Positions 45,257 to 55,294 are shown, numbered from the stretch's first letter. The stretch: DNA of 64,000 nt from Nocardia coubleae NBRC 108252 (GCF_001612805.1 NZ_BDBD01000004.1:558001-622000); one strand, 5' to 3'. Notes: generated by a model not told the origin, from the sequence alone. Numbers and translations are program-made.

Positions 45257-46138
45257 ATGGCAGGCAAGCGAACCACACTCACCGTCCGGCTTCGCAGGCT
45301 CGCAGCGATGCTCCGTGAGCTGCGTGAATCCGCCGGGCTCAGCAAAGAGGACGTGAGCGCGCGCACCGGCATCAACGTGACAACGCTGTACCGCATCGAA
45401 ATGGCGCAGGCGCGCCCGCAGCGGCGCACGCTCAGCGCGATGCTCGACCTGTACCAGGTGAGCGAGAAAATGCGCGAGGAGGCCATGAGCCTGCTCAGCG
45501 ACGCGCTCAAACCGGGTATGTCACATGCGTACGAAGGCGCGTTGTCCGATGTCTACGCCACCTACATCAACTTCGAGGCGGAAGCACTTTCGGCACGCCA
45601 GTACCAGACCTCCACTGTGCCCGGCCTATTGCAGACCTTCGAATACGCCGCGGCGGTGATCGATACGTCGATGCCGCGCCTCGATGCCTCCGTGATGGAG
45701 AGCCGGGCCAAGGCGCGCATGGACCGCGCGGTGAACCTGACGAAGGACGATCCGCTCGAGCTGTGGGTGGTGATGGACGAGGCCGCCATCCGCCGGGTGG
45801 TCGGCGGTCCGGTGACCATGGTCGGCCAGCTCGACCGGCTGCTGGAGGAGACCAAGCGCAAGAACGTGATCCTGCAGGTTTTGCCGTTCGAGGCGGGCGC
45901 GCATCCCGGCATGGCCGGGTCGTTCACGCTGCTCGACTTCCGCAATCCGGTCGACCCCGAACTGGTGTACGTGGAGAGCATGTCCGTGCACGACCTGGTC
46001 GAAGGTCATTCGGAGATCCGCCGATTCGGCGTGATCTTCGACCAGTTGCGGGCCATGGCACTGAGCCCACGTGATTCCGCCGCGCTGATTCAGCGGGCAC
46101 GCGACGAGATCGCGGCCGGGGTGGATCGGGCGCGGTAG
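45257..46138 (+). CDS. XRE family regulator with DUF5753 domain
   Basis: 293 residues. HTH: RRLAAMLRELRESAGLSKEDVSARTGINVTTLYRIEMAQARPQRRTL. DUF5753 effector domain: FEAEALSARQYQTSTVPGLLQTFEYAAAVI, then LWVVMDEAAIRRVVGG and VILQVLPFEAGAHPGMAGSFTLLDF. Such regulators are abundant in Streptomyces and Nocardia and usually act on a small gene beside them; copies of DUF397-type partners are absent here, DUF4254 proteins take that position. ATG 45257 with AAGGGG seven bases upstream. Confidence 0.92.
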   Translation: MAGKRTTLTVRLRRLAAMLRELRESAGLSKEDVSARTGINVTTLYRIEMAQARPQRRTLSAMLDLYQVSEKMREEAMSLLSDALKPGMSHAYEGALSDVYATYINFEAEALSARQYQTSTVPGLLQTFEYAAAVIDTSMPRLDASVMESRAKARMDRAVNLTKDDPLELWVVMDEAAIRRVVGGPVTMVGQLDRLLEETKRKNVILQVLPFEAGAHPGMAGSFTLLDFRNPVDPELVYVESMSVHDLVEGHSEIRRFGVIFDQLRAMALSPRDSAALIQRARDEIAAGVDRAR

Positions 46139-46145
46139 CCACGAC

Positions 46146-46970
46146 TTATGCGGTGAGCAGGCCGGCGATCCGGCCGAGAACCTCGGGTGCGAGGAGATCG
46201 TCGAGGGTCGCGTCGACGGCATGGGCCGTCAGGTTGCCCGTCACCAGGCGTCGCCAGTCCTCCACCGCGGCAGCCGCATCGGGTCGATCGCGCTCGGGGA
46301 CGACCAGGACGAGTTCGCCGGGGAGGCTTTGTGGGGGGTGGGTCGACGCTGCGCGTGCGAGCGCGTCGGAGTGATCGATCAGGTGCCGCAATTCGTCGCC
46401 CGTCATGGCGATCGTGCCCGCCAGCCTGTCGGTCAATTCGGCCGCTGACGTGTCAATGCCCGTTTCATGGTTGGGCGGACGGGATTCGTTGTCCGCGACG
46501 CCGATGAGCCGCTCGACGAATCTGCCCGGCGCCGTCGGCGACAGCGGTCCGGCACCGGCATCCGTGCCCAGGAGGACAACCCGGACAACCTGGTTGTCCT
46601 CCCCTAGCCGCACTGCCATCTCCTGCGCGACGAGGCCGCCCGCCGACCATCCGAGCAACCGATACGGCCCCTGCGGAGCGATCCGGCGGATCTCGGGCAG
46701 GAAGTGCTGCGCGTAGTCGCCGATCGTCGGCCGGTCGACAAGCGTCTGCAGCCCGTAGACGGGTACCTCCGGCTCGAGGTGGGCGAGCAGGCAGGCGAAC
46801 GGCCAAGCCAGGCCCGCCTCACCGGCGAGACAGAACAGCGGTGTGCCGTCGACCGAATCCGAGCGTGGACGGATCGGCAGCACGGTCGACACCGCGGCAG
46901 CGGGTCGCGGTTCGGCGTACACCTCGCGGGACCACTCGCAGGTCTGCGCCTGCTCCTCGTCTGTGCGCAC
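46146..46970 (-). CDS. Stand-alone thioesterase (NRPS/PKS type) alpha/beta hydrolase
   Basis: 274 residues. TPLFCLAGEAGLAWPFACLLAHLEPEVPVYGLQ and PYRLLGWSAGGLVAQEMAVRL (nucleophile in GWSAGG) are the thioesterase-domain hallmarks; Asp in LLGTDAGAGPL and the C-terminal His in TAHAVDATLDDLLAPEV complete a plausible triad. Such domains release or edit acyl chains on NRPS/PKS carriers, but no synthase is in this window. Start uncertain: GTG 46970 is conservative; the frame opens to 47120 and no clear ribosome site exists. Follows DUF4254 copy B by about 55 bp. Confidence 0.75.
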   Translation of the reverse strand: MRTDEEQAQTCEWSREVYAEPRPAAAVSTVLPIRPRSDSVDGTPLFCLAGEAGLAWPFACLLAHLEPEVPVYGLQTLVDRPTIGDYAQHFLPEIRRIAPQGPYRLLGWSAGGLVAQEMAVRLGEDNQVVRVVLLGTDAGAGPLSPTAPGRFVERLIGVADNESRPPNHETGIDTSAAELTDRLAGTIAMTGDELRHLIDHSDALARAASTHPPQSLPGELVLVVPERDRPDAAAAVEDWRRLVTGNLTAHAVDATLDDLLAPEVLGRIAGLLTA

Positions 46971-47026
46971 AACAAATGGTACGTCGTACGAAAGTTCTAC
47001 CGAGCCAACAATTCCGGGGGCACCGG

Positions 47027-47491
47027 TCAGTGGACGACCGAGGGAAGACAGCGGGAACCGGCCCACAGATCGTCGATCAGGCGCTGGTAGCTCTCGGCGA
47101 GGTCGTCGAGCCGGGCCCACTCGTCGTAGAACTGCGCGTCGGTGGCGTCGGCCATGCTGACGAACAGCCGCGCGCTGTGCGCGGCGAGCCGGTCGACGAG
47201 CATGCCGAGGGTTTCGCAGTGCTCGGCGGCGGTGGCCGAGGGCAGCGGGGCGGCCAGGATCACCCAGCGGTCGATCGCGCGCATCAGCTGCGCCCGGCGA
47301 CGGTCGAGGCCGGGCGCCTCGAAGGCCGGCGTGCGGTCGCGCACCTGGTGCAGCACGGCGAGCTCGGCCGCCGCGTGCAGCACCGGGTGGTAGCCCTCGG
47401 CCAGCCCACGGAACGCGGCGAGCATCAGCTCACGCCCGGGCAACCTGGTTCGGTCGACCGAAAACCGCGTCTCACAGCGCATCACCGTCAT
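47027..47491 (-). CDS. DUF4254-like protein, copy B
   Basis: 154 residues, helical. RLPGRELMLAAFRGLAEGYHPVLHAAAELAVLHQVRDRTPAFEAPGLDRRRAQLMRAIDRWV and HCETLGMLVDRLAAHSARLFVSMADATDAQFYDEWARLDDLAESYQRLIDDLWAGSRCLP share the same layout as copy A (pairing of an L.E..R...R.ID.WV block with a LG.LVDR.A block). Start at ATG 47491: GGAGGTGCCAG is immediately upstream. Probably co-transcribed with the thioesterase gene downstream. Function unknown. Confidence 0.7.
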   Translation of the reverse strand: MTVMRCETRFSVDRTRLPGRELMLAAFRGLAEGYHPVLHAAAELAVLHQVRDRTPAFEAPGLDRRRAQLMRAIDRWVILAAPLPSATAAEHCETLGMLVDRLAAHSARLFVSMADATDAQFYDEWARLDDLAESYQRLIDDLWAGSRCLPSVVH

Positions 47492-47563
47492 CTGGCACCT
47501 CCGGCTCGGCCACCCCGGCAAACACTCCGCCACCACTGTCCCCTACCACGATGCCAGACGGAA

Positions 47564-47601
47564 GCGAACAGGCCTGCGGACATCCAGGTTGTCCTGTTCG
47601 C
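47564..47601. terminator. Hairpin between convergent-facing leftward genes
   Basis: 9-bp arms GCGAACAGG/CCTGTTCGC around a 20-nt loop that can itself pair (GGACA/TGTCC). It lies 20 bp past the stop of the lipoprotein gene (minus strand) and may terminate it; no strong U-run. Confidence 0.4.
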
Positions 47602-47620
47602 CTGGCGTGTGCCCGCCGCG

Positions 47621-48967
47621 CTACAGCGCGCGCAGACTGCCGAACAGGCCGTCCTTCTCCTCGCGTGGGCCCGCGGTGAAGTACAGCGCGTCGGCGTCGC
47701 CCGCGCTCTCACCGTTGCCGAACGTCAACGCCCACAACCCCTCGATCTGCACCGGCTCGCCGTCGCTGTCGCGCAGGTAGTCGACGAAGGTTCCGGTGGT
47801 GTCGTCGAAGGCGAGGACCCGGCCGAGGCCACCGGAGTTGCCGATCAGCAACTTGCCCGAGAGCGCACCGAAGTTCGACGGCGCGATCGTCACCGCCCAC
47901 GGTGCGTTGAGGCGCCCGCCGTCGTCGATGATGCGCACCAGCTTGCCCGCGGCGTCGAATTCGGCGACCTTGCCCTTGTCCGGGGTGCCGCCTGCCGCTT
48001 CGTCGGCCTTGGCGTCGAGCGAGACCTCCTCGCCCTTGTCGAAGGCCTCGGTGTCCTTCTTGTCGGCCTTGGTCACGGCGTAGGAGACGAACACCCGGCT
48101 GCCGACCGTGGTGATGTTGAACGGTGCCGGGTCGCCGGGAACGGCCTTGTTGCCCTTCTCCGGACTGGCGGGGTCGACGGGCTTGCCGGTGGCGAACGGG
48201 TTGGCGAAGCCGGTGGTCGCCACCGGCTGCCAGAACTTGTCGAAGGTGCGGATCTGCGGGTCGGCGCCGAAGTCGGCGGCCAGCAGTTTGTCACCGGAGG
48301 GTGCGAGCGCGAGCCCGAGGAACGACATGCCCTGGGCCGAACCGTCGAAAACCTGGTTGGCGCCGCCGTTGCGGCGGATGACGGCTCCGTCGGGCGCCTG
48401 CTCGGTCCAGGCGTTGATCCTGCCGGAATCGGTGCCGACGATGAACCGGGCCGAACCGCCGAGCGGGACCGGCATTCCGTTCAGATCGACCCACTGGTCG
48501 CGCACCGCGAATAGATCGGAATTGATCGGCGCCGGGTTGAACACCACACCGGTCGTCTTGCCCGCCGACTTGTCGGACGGATCGGCATCGGTGCCGGGAA
48601 TCGCGACGGATTCGAACTGGTCCCTGGTGAGTTTCTGCAATGCCGGATCCGTCGACTCGCTGACATCTCCGAGGAACTGGAACGACTTTCCACCCGCGCC
48701 CACCCAGAAATGTCCGCCCGCGCCCTTGGGCCGGGTCGCCAGACCCCAGGCGTCGACCATCTCGGCGATGGTGAATTGGGCGTGATAGGAGTCGGAGCTG
48801 GCGGCCAGATCGGTTTGGCTGTACCGGTTGCCGTCGAGGGCGGCGACACCGTCGCCCGCCGGATCGGTGCCCGAGCACGCGGCAGCGACCAGGAGCACCG
48901 CGCCGAGAACCGCACCGCGCACCGGCCCGGACAGCACCCGGCGGGTGCCCCTCACATGTCCGTTCAA
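47621..48967 (-). CDS. TIGR03118 family lipoprotein
   Basis: 448 residues. Signal peptide with lipobox VLLVAAAC, so cell-envelope anchored at Cys of about residue 31. The body is a beta-propeller-like repeat protein: [59 protein letters not shown] and [25 protein letters not shown] are the TIGR03118 blocks. Role unknown; family members occur in soil bacteria. GNG..ALYFTAG is near the C-terminus. Starts ATG 48967, divergent from the nitrobindin gene. Confidence 0.85.
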   Translation of the reverse strand: MNGHVRGTRRVLSGPVRGAVLGAVLLVAAACSGTDPAGDGVAALDGNRYSQTDLAASSDSYHAQFTIAEMVDAWGLATRPKGAGGHFWVGAGGKSFQFLGDVSESTDPALQKLTRDQFESVAIPGTDADPSDKSAGKTTGVVFNPAPINSDLFAVRDQWVDLNGMPVPLGGSARFIVGTDSGRINAWTEQAPDGAVIRRNGGANQVFDGSAQGMSFLGLALAPSGDKLLAADFGADPQIRTFDKFWQPVATTGFANPFATGKPVDPASPEKGNKAVPGDPAPFNITTVGSRVFVSYAVTKADKKDTEAFDKGEEVSLDAKADEAAGGTPDKGKVAEFDAAGKLVRIIDDGGRLNAPWAVTIAPSNFGALSGKLLIGNSGGLGRVLAFDDTTGTFVDYLRDSDGEPVQIEGLWALTFGNGESAGDADALYFTAGPREEKDGLFGSLRAL

Positions 48968-49081
48968 CGTTCATTCCTTTCGACCTCCGCCGGACGGCGT
49001 TCAGGCGACGCTGACCTTATCCCGACCCGTGTGACGGTGTGCCGTGAACATGGCTGTGGTGGCAGGTCTAGGCTGTCGCGC

Positions 49082-49579
49082 GTGGTCGAACCAAGCGCGC
49101 CCATCGCCCCGCATCCCGCCGTCGCCGCCCTCGCACCGCTGCTCGGTACCTGGCGCGGGCGAGGTCACGGTGAGTACCCGACCATCGATCCCTTCGACTA
49201 CGTCGAGGAGATCACCTTCGGTCATCTGGGCCGCCCGTTCCTGACCTACCGGCAGCGGACCAAAGCCGCCGACGACGGCCGCCCGCTGCACGCGGAGACG
49301 GGCTATCTGCGCGCCCCCGCACCCAGCAAGGTCGAACTGGTGCTCGCCCACCCCACCGGAATCACCGAGATCTGCGAGGGAACACTCACCGAAACCGTCG
49401 ACGGAATTCGGCTCGAATTGAATTCGACGAATATCGGGTTGAGCGGGTCGGCGAAATCGGTGACGGCGGTAGGCCGTTCCTTCCATGTGACCGGCGACAC
49501 CATCGAGTACACGCTGCGGATGGCCGCCGTCGGCGAATCCCTGCAACATCATCTGAGCGCCACCCTGCAACGTGCGTGA
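49082..49579 (+). CDS. Nitrobindin-like heme protein (peroxynitrite isomerase family)
   Basis: 165 residues, small beta-barrel. The signature [16 protein letters not shown] (GxWxGxG) is at the N-terminus, then [37 protein letters not shown], and the proximal-heme His in [11 protein letters not shown] at the end. Nitrobindins bind ferric heme and NO and isomerise peroxynitrite to nitrate. The best start is GTG 49082; the frame is open back to 48710 through the lipoprotein gene's antisense strand. Confidence 0.88.
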   Translation: MVEPSAPIAPHPAVAALAPLLGTWRGRGHGEYPTIDPFDYVEEITFGHLGRPFLTYRQRTKAADDGRPLHAETGYLRAPAPSKVELVLAHPTGITEICEGTLTETVDGIRLELNSTNIGLSGSAKSVTAVGRSFHVTGDTIEYTLRMAAVGESLQHHLSATLQRA

Positions 49580-49789
49580 CAATGCAATTTCATTTGCACG
49601 TACCCGCTGAGCAGCGTGTTCGACCGCGATGGCGGATCGTCACGGTCGCATAGCGATTACGTTCGAACACGCCCGCACATATGGCAACAATTGTGTGTCG
49701 CTTACTGCCGCCGCCTGTTGCCGAGCGCTTCCGCGTTCTACGGTTCTCCCATTCGGAACACGTCGAAACCCTGGACGAGGGAGACGAAT

Positions 49790-49981
49790 ATGAGCCGTTC
49801 CACCCTGATTTTGACCACCGCCGGAATGATTCTCGGCGGTGCCATGGCCATCGATCTGCTCGACGCCCGAGTCCAATCCGCGCCGCCCAAACCGGCTCCC
49901 GGCTATGAAGTGGTCCACCGCGACGCGGTGGAGCACACCGACAAAGACGCCTACGTCGTCCCGCCGTATCGCGCTCAGTAA
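49790..49981 (+). CDS. Small secreted or membrane-anchored protein, unknown
   Basis: 63 residues. A short hydrophobic N-terminus (LILTTAGMILGGAMAIDLL) is followed by a Pro-rich polar tail APPKPAPGYEVVHRDAVEH ending VVPPYRAQ. The region resembles a signal-anchor peptide. ATG 49790 is preceded by GAGGGAG about 7 nt upstream, giving a good ribosome site. It converges with and overlaps the PBP gene by 7 bp. No family recognised. Confidence 0.6.
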   Translation: MSRSTLILTTAGMILGGAMAIDLLDARVQSAPPKPAPGYEVVHRDAVEHTDKDAYVVPPYRAQ

Positions 49982-51765
49982 CCGGGCGGCAGCGCCGCGA
50001 ACATGTCACGGGTGACGGCGACCGCGTTGTCGGAACTGCCACCCTTGACCAGCAATGTCGCGAAGGCCATGTCGCCGCGGTAGCCGACGAACCACGAGTG
50101 CGATCCGCCGTCGACCTCCGCCTCACCGGTCTTGCCGTACACCTCGCCCTGATCGCGGATGCGTTCGGCGGTGCCGCCGGTGACGACCATCCGCATCATC
50201 TCGCGCAACCCCTCGACCACCTCGGGCGCGAGTTCGGGCCGCTCACCGACGATCTCGGTGGGCCTGCCCGCGATCAGATACGGCACCGGCGCCGACCCGT
50301 GCGCCACCGCCGCGGCCATCAGTGCCATCCCGAACGGGCTCGTCACCACCCGGCCCTGGCCGATGCCGTCCTCGGCGCGCTGGACCAGCCCGTCGGCGGG
50401 CGGCACCGACCCCGACAGCGTCGGCAGCCCGGCCACCCGGTAGTCCTGGCCGATGCCGAGGCGGGCGGCGGCCTCGGTGAGCGCGTCGGGTTCGAGCCGG
50501 CTGGCCAGCCGCGCGAAGGTGGTGTTGCAGGAGCGTTCGTAGGCGGTGGCCATCGGCACGTCACCGACCGTGAAGAGGTTGTAGTTGGGAATCGTGCGCT
50601 CCCCGATGGTTGTCCGGCTGGGGCAGGGCAGCACCGTCTCGGGCGTCGCGATACCCGCCGCCATCGCCGCCGACGCCGTGACCGTCTTGAAGATCGAGCC
50701 GGGCGGGTACTGGCCGCTCGTTGCCACGGGGCCGTCACGATCGGCGGCCTTGTTCTGGGCCACCGCGAGAATCGCGCCGGTGGAGGGCCGGATCACCACC
50801 ATCATCGTCTGCTCGGTGCGCAGGTCGACCGCGTGCTGGGCCGAATTCTGCACGAAGCGGTCGATACTGAGCGCGAACGACGGCGCAGGCTGGGCCGGGA
50901 CCTCGTGCAGCACATCGAGATCCGCGCCGTTGGCGTTGCGGGTGACCACGCTCCAGCCCGCCTTGCCGTCGACCTCGGCGATCACGGTCTTGCGCACCTG
51001 GGTGAGCAGGTCGGGGGCGAACTTGCGATCGGTGGGCACCATGTCCCACTCCTGGGTGAGCGTCACTCCGGGCAGACCGATCAGGTGGCCGCCGAGCGTC
51101 TCGGCCTCGTACTCGCTGAGCAGGACGACCGTGTACGCCCCATCGGCTTTGCGCGCGGCCGACAGAATGGCCTGCGGGGTGTAGGCCACCGGATCGATGC
51201 GGCTCAGCGCAGCGGCAAGGGCCCCCGCGACCCGGTCGGGGTCCGGGGCGTCGGCGACCGTGAACCGCACCCGTGACACCTTGCCCGGCACGAGCACATC
51301 GCTGCCCGCCGACTCGTTGACCCGTGCGCGCGGCGCGGGTTGGGTTCGTAACTCCAGGCTTTGGGTGTCGCCGAGTTTGGGGTGGATGTCGGTGGCGGTC
51401 CAGCGCACCAGCCAGCGGCCGTCGCTGCGGCCCATCTGCAGTTCACCCGAATAGGTCCATCGGCGGCCCTTGGGCAGTGTCCACTCGTAGGTGTAGTCGA
51501 CGGTGGCGGTGTCGCCCTGCACGCGCGCGTCGCCGGTGCGGACGGTGAGCTTCTCGGCCTGCAGCGCGTCCCAGGTGGAAGTGAGTGCGGCCGTGGCCTT
51601 CTCGGGCGAGGTCGTGAGACCACCCGCGGTGACCAGATCGCGGTCGGCCAGGGCCTCGGCGAAATCCTGGGCGGCGGGCACCGGCCCCTGCGGACCCGTC
51701 GAACACGCGCCCGAGGAGAGCGCGAGCGCGAGCACCGCACAGGTGGTGAACATCCGAGTTCTCAT
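49975..51765 (-). CDS. Penicillin-binding lipoprotein, class B-like transpeptidase
   Basis: 596 residues. Signal peptide ending in LALSSGACSTG (lipobox Cys near 22). A MecA-N/NTF2-like domain follows (residues ~30-140), then a PBP dimerisation domain and a transpeptidase: SxxK in PPGSIFKTVTA near residue 355, SxN in YERSCNTTFARL, KTG in VYGKTGEAEVDG near 543. Resembles M. tuberculosis Rv2864c, a carbapenem-tolerant class B-like PBP; D,D-transpeptidation in the outer cell envelope. ATG 51765. Confidence 0.9.
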   Translation of the reverse strand: MRTRMFTTCAVLALALSSGACSTGPQGPVPAAQDFAEALADRDLVTAGGLTTSPEKATAALTSTWDALQAEKLTVRTGDARVQGDTATVDYTYEWTLPKGRRWTYSGELQMGRSDGRWLVRWTATDIHPKLGDTQSLELRTQPAPRARVNESAGSDVLVPGKVSRVRFTVADAPDPDRVAGALAAALSRIDPVAYTPQAILSAARKADGAYTVVLLSEYEAETLGGHLIGLPGVTLTQEWDMVPTDRKFAPDLLTQVRKTVIAEVDGKAGWSVVTRNANGADLDVLHEVPAQPAPSFALSIDRFVQNSAQHAVDLRTEQTMMVVIRPSTGAILAVAQNKAADRDGPVATSGQYPPGSIFKTVTASAAMAAGIATPETVLPCPSRTTIGERTIPNYNLFTVGDVPMATAYERSCNTTFARLASRLEPDALTEAAARLGIGQDYRVAGLPTLSGSVPPADGLVQRAEDGIGQGRVVTSPFGMALMAAAVAHGSAPVPYLIAGRPTEIVGERPELAPEVVEGLREMMRMVVTGGTAERIRDQGEVYGKTGEAEVDGGSHSWFVGYRGDMAFATLLVKGGSSDNAVAVTRDMFAALPPGY

Positions 51766-51830
51766 CGGCACAGATGGTAACGGCGAACCGGGCGCCGACG
51801 ACGCAACAACGCCGGGTCAGCGGCGGAAAA

Positions 51831-52694
51831 CTAATCGACGAGGACGGTCGCGAAGGTGGCGATCTGACGGAAACCCACACGGCTGTAAGCACGTCGGGCG
51901 ATCTGGTTGTAGTCGTTCACGTACAGGCTGGCCGTACGGCCCGTCGACACAACGGCATTCGCGACGGCGGCCGTTCCCGCCGTCCCCACCCCGGCACCGC
52001 GATGCTCGGGATGTACCCACACGCCCTGGATCTGACCGGTGCGCCGTGACAACGACCCGATCTCGGCCTTGTACACCACTTCGCCGTCGTCGAAACGTGC
52101 CCAGGCGCGGCCGGATTCGATGAGGCTCTTGATGCGGCGTCGGTAACCGCGACCACCGTCGCCCGCGCGCGGGTCGACGCCGACCTCCTCGATGAACATG
52201 GAGATCGCGGCGGTGAGGTAGCGGTCGATCTCGTCGGGCCGCACTCGTCGCACCGCGCTGTCCGGGCGGGCGAGGGCCGGTTGCGCCAGGGCGAGCAGCG
52301 GCTGGTCGGCGCGTAACTCCCTCGCCGGTCCCCAACTCGGCGCCAGCATCTCCCACAGCGGCAGCGCCAGCTCCTGCCTGCCGACCACGGAGGAACACAC
52401 GCGCGGCCACCTGGTCGCCCGATCGGCGAACGCGCGAAGGGCCTGTTGATCGCCGCGCAGCGGAACCAGGTTCGCACCGGAGAAGCACAGGGAGTCGGCC
52501 GGGCCGCCGCGACTCCACAACTCGCCCACGCCGGAACGGGTGTCGAGCCCGAATTCCTGGACACGGGCCGCGATCATGCACGAGGCGACCGGGTCGGCGT
52601 CGAGGACCCGTAGCACCTCGGCCAGGTCCCGCACGGTCACCGGACGCGCGGGGGTGGCCTTGGACCGTCGCGTCGGCTCCAGCAGACTCCGCAC
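51831..52694 (-). CDS. GNAT acetyltransferase with N-terminal DUF4081-like domain
   Basis: 287 residues, resembling Rv2867c that lies next to ispG in M. tuberculosis. An N-terminal ~120-residue domain (DADPVASCMIAARVQEFGLD, SLCFSGANLVPLRGD) precedes the GNAT core: IQGVWVHPEHRGAGVGTAGTAAVANAV (acetyl-CoA loop) and LYVNDYNQIARRAYSRVGFRQ. Substrate unknown. GTG 52694 chosen for length and conserved beginning; the frame opens to 53078. Co-directional with ispG, rip1 and dxr. Confidence 0.87.
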   Translation of the reverse strand: MRSLLEPTRRSKATPARPVTVRDLAEVLRVLDADPVASCMIAARVQEFGLDTRSGVGELWSRGGPADSLCFSGANLVPLRGDQQALRAFADRATRWPRVCSSVVGRQELALPLWEMLAPSWGPARELRADQPLLALAQPALARPDSAVRRVRPDEIDRYLTAAISMFIEEVGVDPRAGDGGRGYRRRIKSLIESGRAWARFDDGEVVYKAEIGSLSRRTGQIQGVWVHPEHRGAGVGTAGTAAVANAVVSTGRTASLYVNDYNQIARRAYSRVGFRQIATFATVLVD

Positions 52695-52765
52695 GGCACC
52701 AGCCTGCCACGAAAGCGGGCGCAGTGGTACGGGTCGAGCTGAATCCGTCGCCGGACCGTGAGGGA

Positions 52766-53920
52766 TCAGCCCGCGGTGACCACCGGCTGCGCGCCCGGCT
52801 CGGTGCCCATCTCCTCGGCGATCCGCATCGCCTCCTCGATCAGGGTCTCCACGATCTGCGCTTCCGGCACGGTCTTGATGACCTCGCCCTTGACGAAGAT
52901 CTGTCCCTTGCCGTTGCCGGAGGCGACCCCGAGATCGGCTTCGCGGGCCTCGCCGGGGCCGTTCACCACGCAGCCCATCACGGCCACGCGCAGCGGCACC
53001 TCGAGGCCGTCGAGACCGGCCGCGACGGCGTCGGCCAGCGTGTACACATCCACCTGGGCGCGTCCACACGACGGGCACGACACGATCTCGAGCTTGCGCG
53101 GCCGCAGGTTCAGCGACTGCAGGATCTGGCCGCCGACCTTCACCTCTTCGGCGGGTGGCGCCGACAGCGAGACGCGGATCGTGTCACCGATGCCCTCGCT
53201 GAGCAGGGCGCCGAACGCGACCGCCGACTTGATGGTGCCCTGGAACGCCGGTCCCGCCTCGGTGACGCCGAGGTGCAGCGGGTAGTCGCTTTGCGCGGCG
53301 AGCTGACGGTAGGCCTCGACCATCACGACCGGGTCGTTGTGCTTGACCGAGATCTTGATGTCGCCGAAGCCGTGGTCCTCGAACAGGCTCGCCTCCCACA
53401 GCGCCGACTCGACCAGCGCCTCGGGGGTGGCCTTGCCGTACTTCTCCATCATCCGCTTGTCCAGCGAACCGGCGTTCACGCCGATGCGGATCGGGATGCC
53501 CGCCGCGCCCGCGGCTTTGGCGACCTCGCCGACGCGACCGTCGAATTCCTTGATGTTGCCCGGGTTCACCCGCACCGCGGCGCAGCCCGCATCGATGGCG
53601 GCGAAGATGTAGCGGGGCTGGAAGTGGATGTCGGCGATCACCGGGATCTGTGACTTCTTGGCGATGGTCGCCAGGGCGTCGGCGTCTTCCTGCCTCGGAC
53701 ACGCCACGCGCACGATGTCGCAGCCCGAGGCGGTGAGCTCGGCGATCTGCTGGAGGGTGGCGTTCACGTCGTGGGTCTTGGTGGTCGTCATCGACTGCAC
53801 CGAGATGGGATGGTCACTGCCCACGCCGACATTGCCGACCATGAGCTGCCGGGTCTTGCGCCGTGGTGCGAGAACAGCAGCGGGAGCGGCGGGCATCCCC
53901 AATCCGATAGTGCTGGTCAC
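52766..53920 (-). CDS. ispG: 4-hydroxy-3-methylbut-2-enyl-diphosphate synthase
   Basis: 384 residues. Iron-sulfur ligands [10 protein letters not shown] and [17 protein letters not shown]-barrel blocks [37 protein letters not shown] and [16 protein letters not shown]. Converts MEcPP to HMBPP, the penultimate isoprenoid step of the MEP pathway; accepts electrons from ferredoxin or flavodoxin. GTG 53920. Its partner dxr lies 1.4 kb upstream on the same strand beyond rip1. Normal length. Confidence 0.96.
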   Translation of the reverse strand: MTSTIGLGMPAAPAAVLAPRRKTRQLMVGNVGVGSDHPISVQSMTTTKTHDVNATLQQIAELTASGCDIVRVACPRQEDADALATIAKKSQIPVIADIHFQPRYIFAAIDAGCAAVRVNPGNIKEFDGRVGEVAKAAGAAGIPIRIGVNAGSLDKRMMEKYGKATPEALVESALWEASLFEDHGFGDIKISVKHNDPVVMVEAYRQLAAQSDYPLHLGVTEAGPAFQGTIKSAVAFGALLSEGIGDTIRVSLSAPPAEEVKVGGQILQSLNLRPRKLEIVSCPSCGRAQVDVYTLADAVAAGLDGLEVPLRVAVMGCVVNGPGEAREADLGVASGNGKGQIFVKGEVIKTVPEAQIVETLIEEAMRIAEEMGTEPGAQPVVTAG

Positions 53921-54036
53921 GGTCGGCTGCCTTCTTTCCTACGGATCTCGAATCGACCTGGGCTGATTGCTTCCGAGCTTAGTCGCGCACGCCGCCGCCG
54001 CACCCTGTGAGGGGCGCGACAGCGGGCGTCTGCGGA

Positions 54037-55233
54037 TCAGGGTAGGCGGATCGGGTTGACGATGTCGGCGGCGAGGGTGAGCAGCATGAACGCACCGCCG
54101 ATCACGACGGCCACATACGTCACGGGGAGCAGTTTCAGATAGTCGACCGGGCCCGCGGGGGCCTTACCGCGCCACGAGCGCACCACATCGCGCACCTTCT
54201 CGTAGAGCACCACCGCGATGTGCCCGCCGTCGAGCGGAAGCAACGGCAGCAGGTTGAACGCGCCGAGGAAGAAGTTCAGGCTGGCCAGTACCAGGATGAA
54301 CATGCCCCACAGACCACGCTCGGCGGTCTCGCCACCGATCCGGCTGGCGCCGTAGACGCTGACCGGGGTCTCCGGGTCGCGCTCGCCGCCGGTGACGGCC
54401 TCCCACAGCGCCGACACCTTCTGCGGCATCTTGGCCAGCGACTTCACCGTCTCGACGAAGAAGTCGCCGGTGAACACGATGGTCGCCGGAATCGCCTCGA
54501 CCACGTCGTACTGCTGTGGTTCGGCGTAATCGGGTCCCACACCGACCGCGGACACCTCGCGAGCCGGACCCTCCTTGGGCGAACGCATCACCCGCTCGGG
54601 GGTCACGGGCACGGTGAGGGTGTCGCCGTCGCGTTCGATGGTGTAGGTGAAGGTGCCGGTCTGCTTCTGGGTTTCGGCCTGGAACTGCGCCCAGGTGGTC
54701 ACCTCGACGCCGTTGACCGCCTTCACCACGTCGCCACGCTGTAAACCGGCGCGCTGAGCCGGACCGTCACCCGTGCACGGTGCGAGCTTCTTGTCCGGCG
54801 TCTCCTGGGCGACGCAGCTCATGGTGCCGAGCGCGGTGGCAGGCGGCTGCTCGAGTTGCGGCAGACCCCAGCCCACCGCCAGCACGACCAGCAGAATGAA
54901 GCCGAGCAGGAAGTTCATGGCGATGCCACCGAACATCACCACCAGCCGCTTCCAGGTGGACTGGCGGTACATCGCCCGGTCCACCTCTTCGGGCTCCAGC
55001 TCGTCCAGGGCCGTCATGCCCGCGATATCGCAGAAGCCGCCGAGCGGCAACGCCTTGAGGCCGTATTCGGTCTCGCCACGACGGAACGAGAAGATACGGG
55101 GCCCGAAACCGATGAAGTAGCGGCGTACCTTCATGCCGGTCGCCTGCGCGGCCCACATGTGCCCGCATTCGTGCAACGCGATCGAGATCGTGATACCGAC
55201 GGCGAACAGGGCAAACCCGAACGCGAATACCAT
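54037..55233 (-). CDS. rip1: Site-2 intramembrane metalloprotease (RseP/Rip1 type)
   Basis: 398 residues, polytopic. Zinc motif HECGH at residues 21-25 in the first helix, a PDZ domain at about 120-210 (GDVVKAVNGVEVTTWAQFQ), and the third ligand in LLPLLPLDGGH near 335. Rip1 cleaves membrane anti-sigma factors and thereby controls envelope lipids and virulence in mycobacteria. ATG 55233; frame opens upstream to 55527 without similarity. Conserved dxr-rip1-ispG order. Confidence 0.95.
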   Translation of the reverse strand: MVFAFGFALFAVGITISIALHECGHMWAAQATGMKVRRYFIGFGPRIFSFRRGETEYGLKALPLGGFCDIAGMTALDELEPEEVDRAMYRQSTWKRLVVMFGGIAMNFLLGFILLVVLAVGWGLPQLEQPPATALGTMSCVAQETPDKKLAPCTGDGPAQRAGLQRGDVVKAVNGVEVTTWAQFQAETQKQTGTFTYTIERDGDTLTVPVTPERVMRSPKEGPAREVSAVGVGPDYAEPQQYDVVEAIPATIVFTGDFFVETVKSLAKMPQKVSALWEAVTGGERDPETPVSVYGASRIGGETAERGLWGMFILVLASLNFFLGAFNLLPLLPLDGGHIAVVLYEKVRDVVRSWRGKAPAGPVDYLKLLPVTYVAVVIGGAFMLLTLAADIVNPIRLP

Positions 55234-55294
55234 CTGGCCCTTTCTCTGTTCTCGGCGGCTGGCGCCGCGGTGGGGTCCTGTTGAGTCGGTCAGG

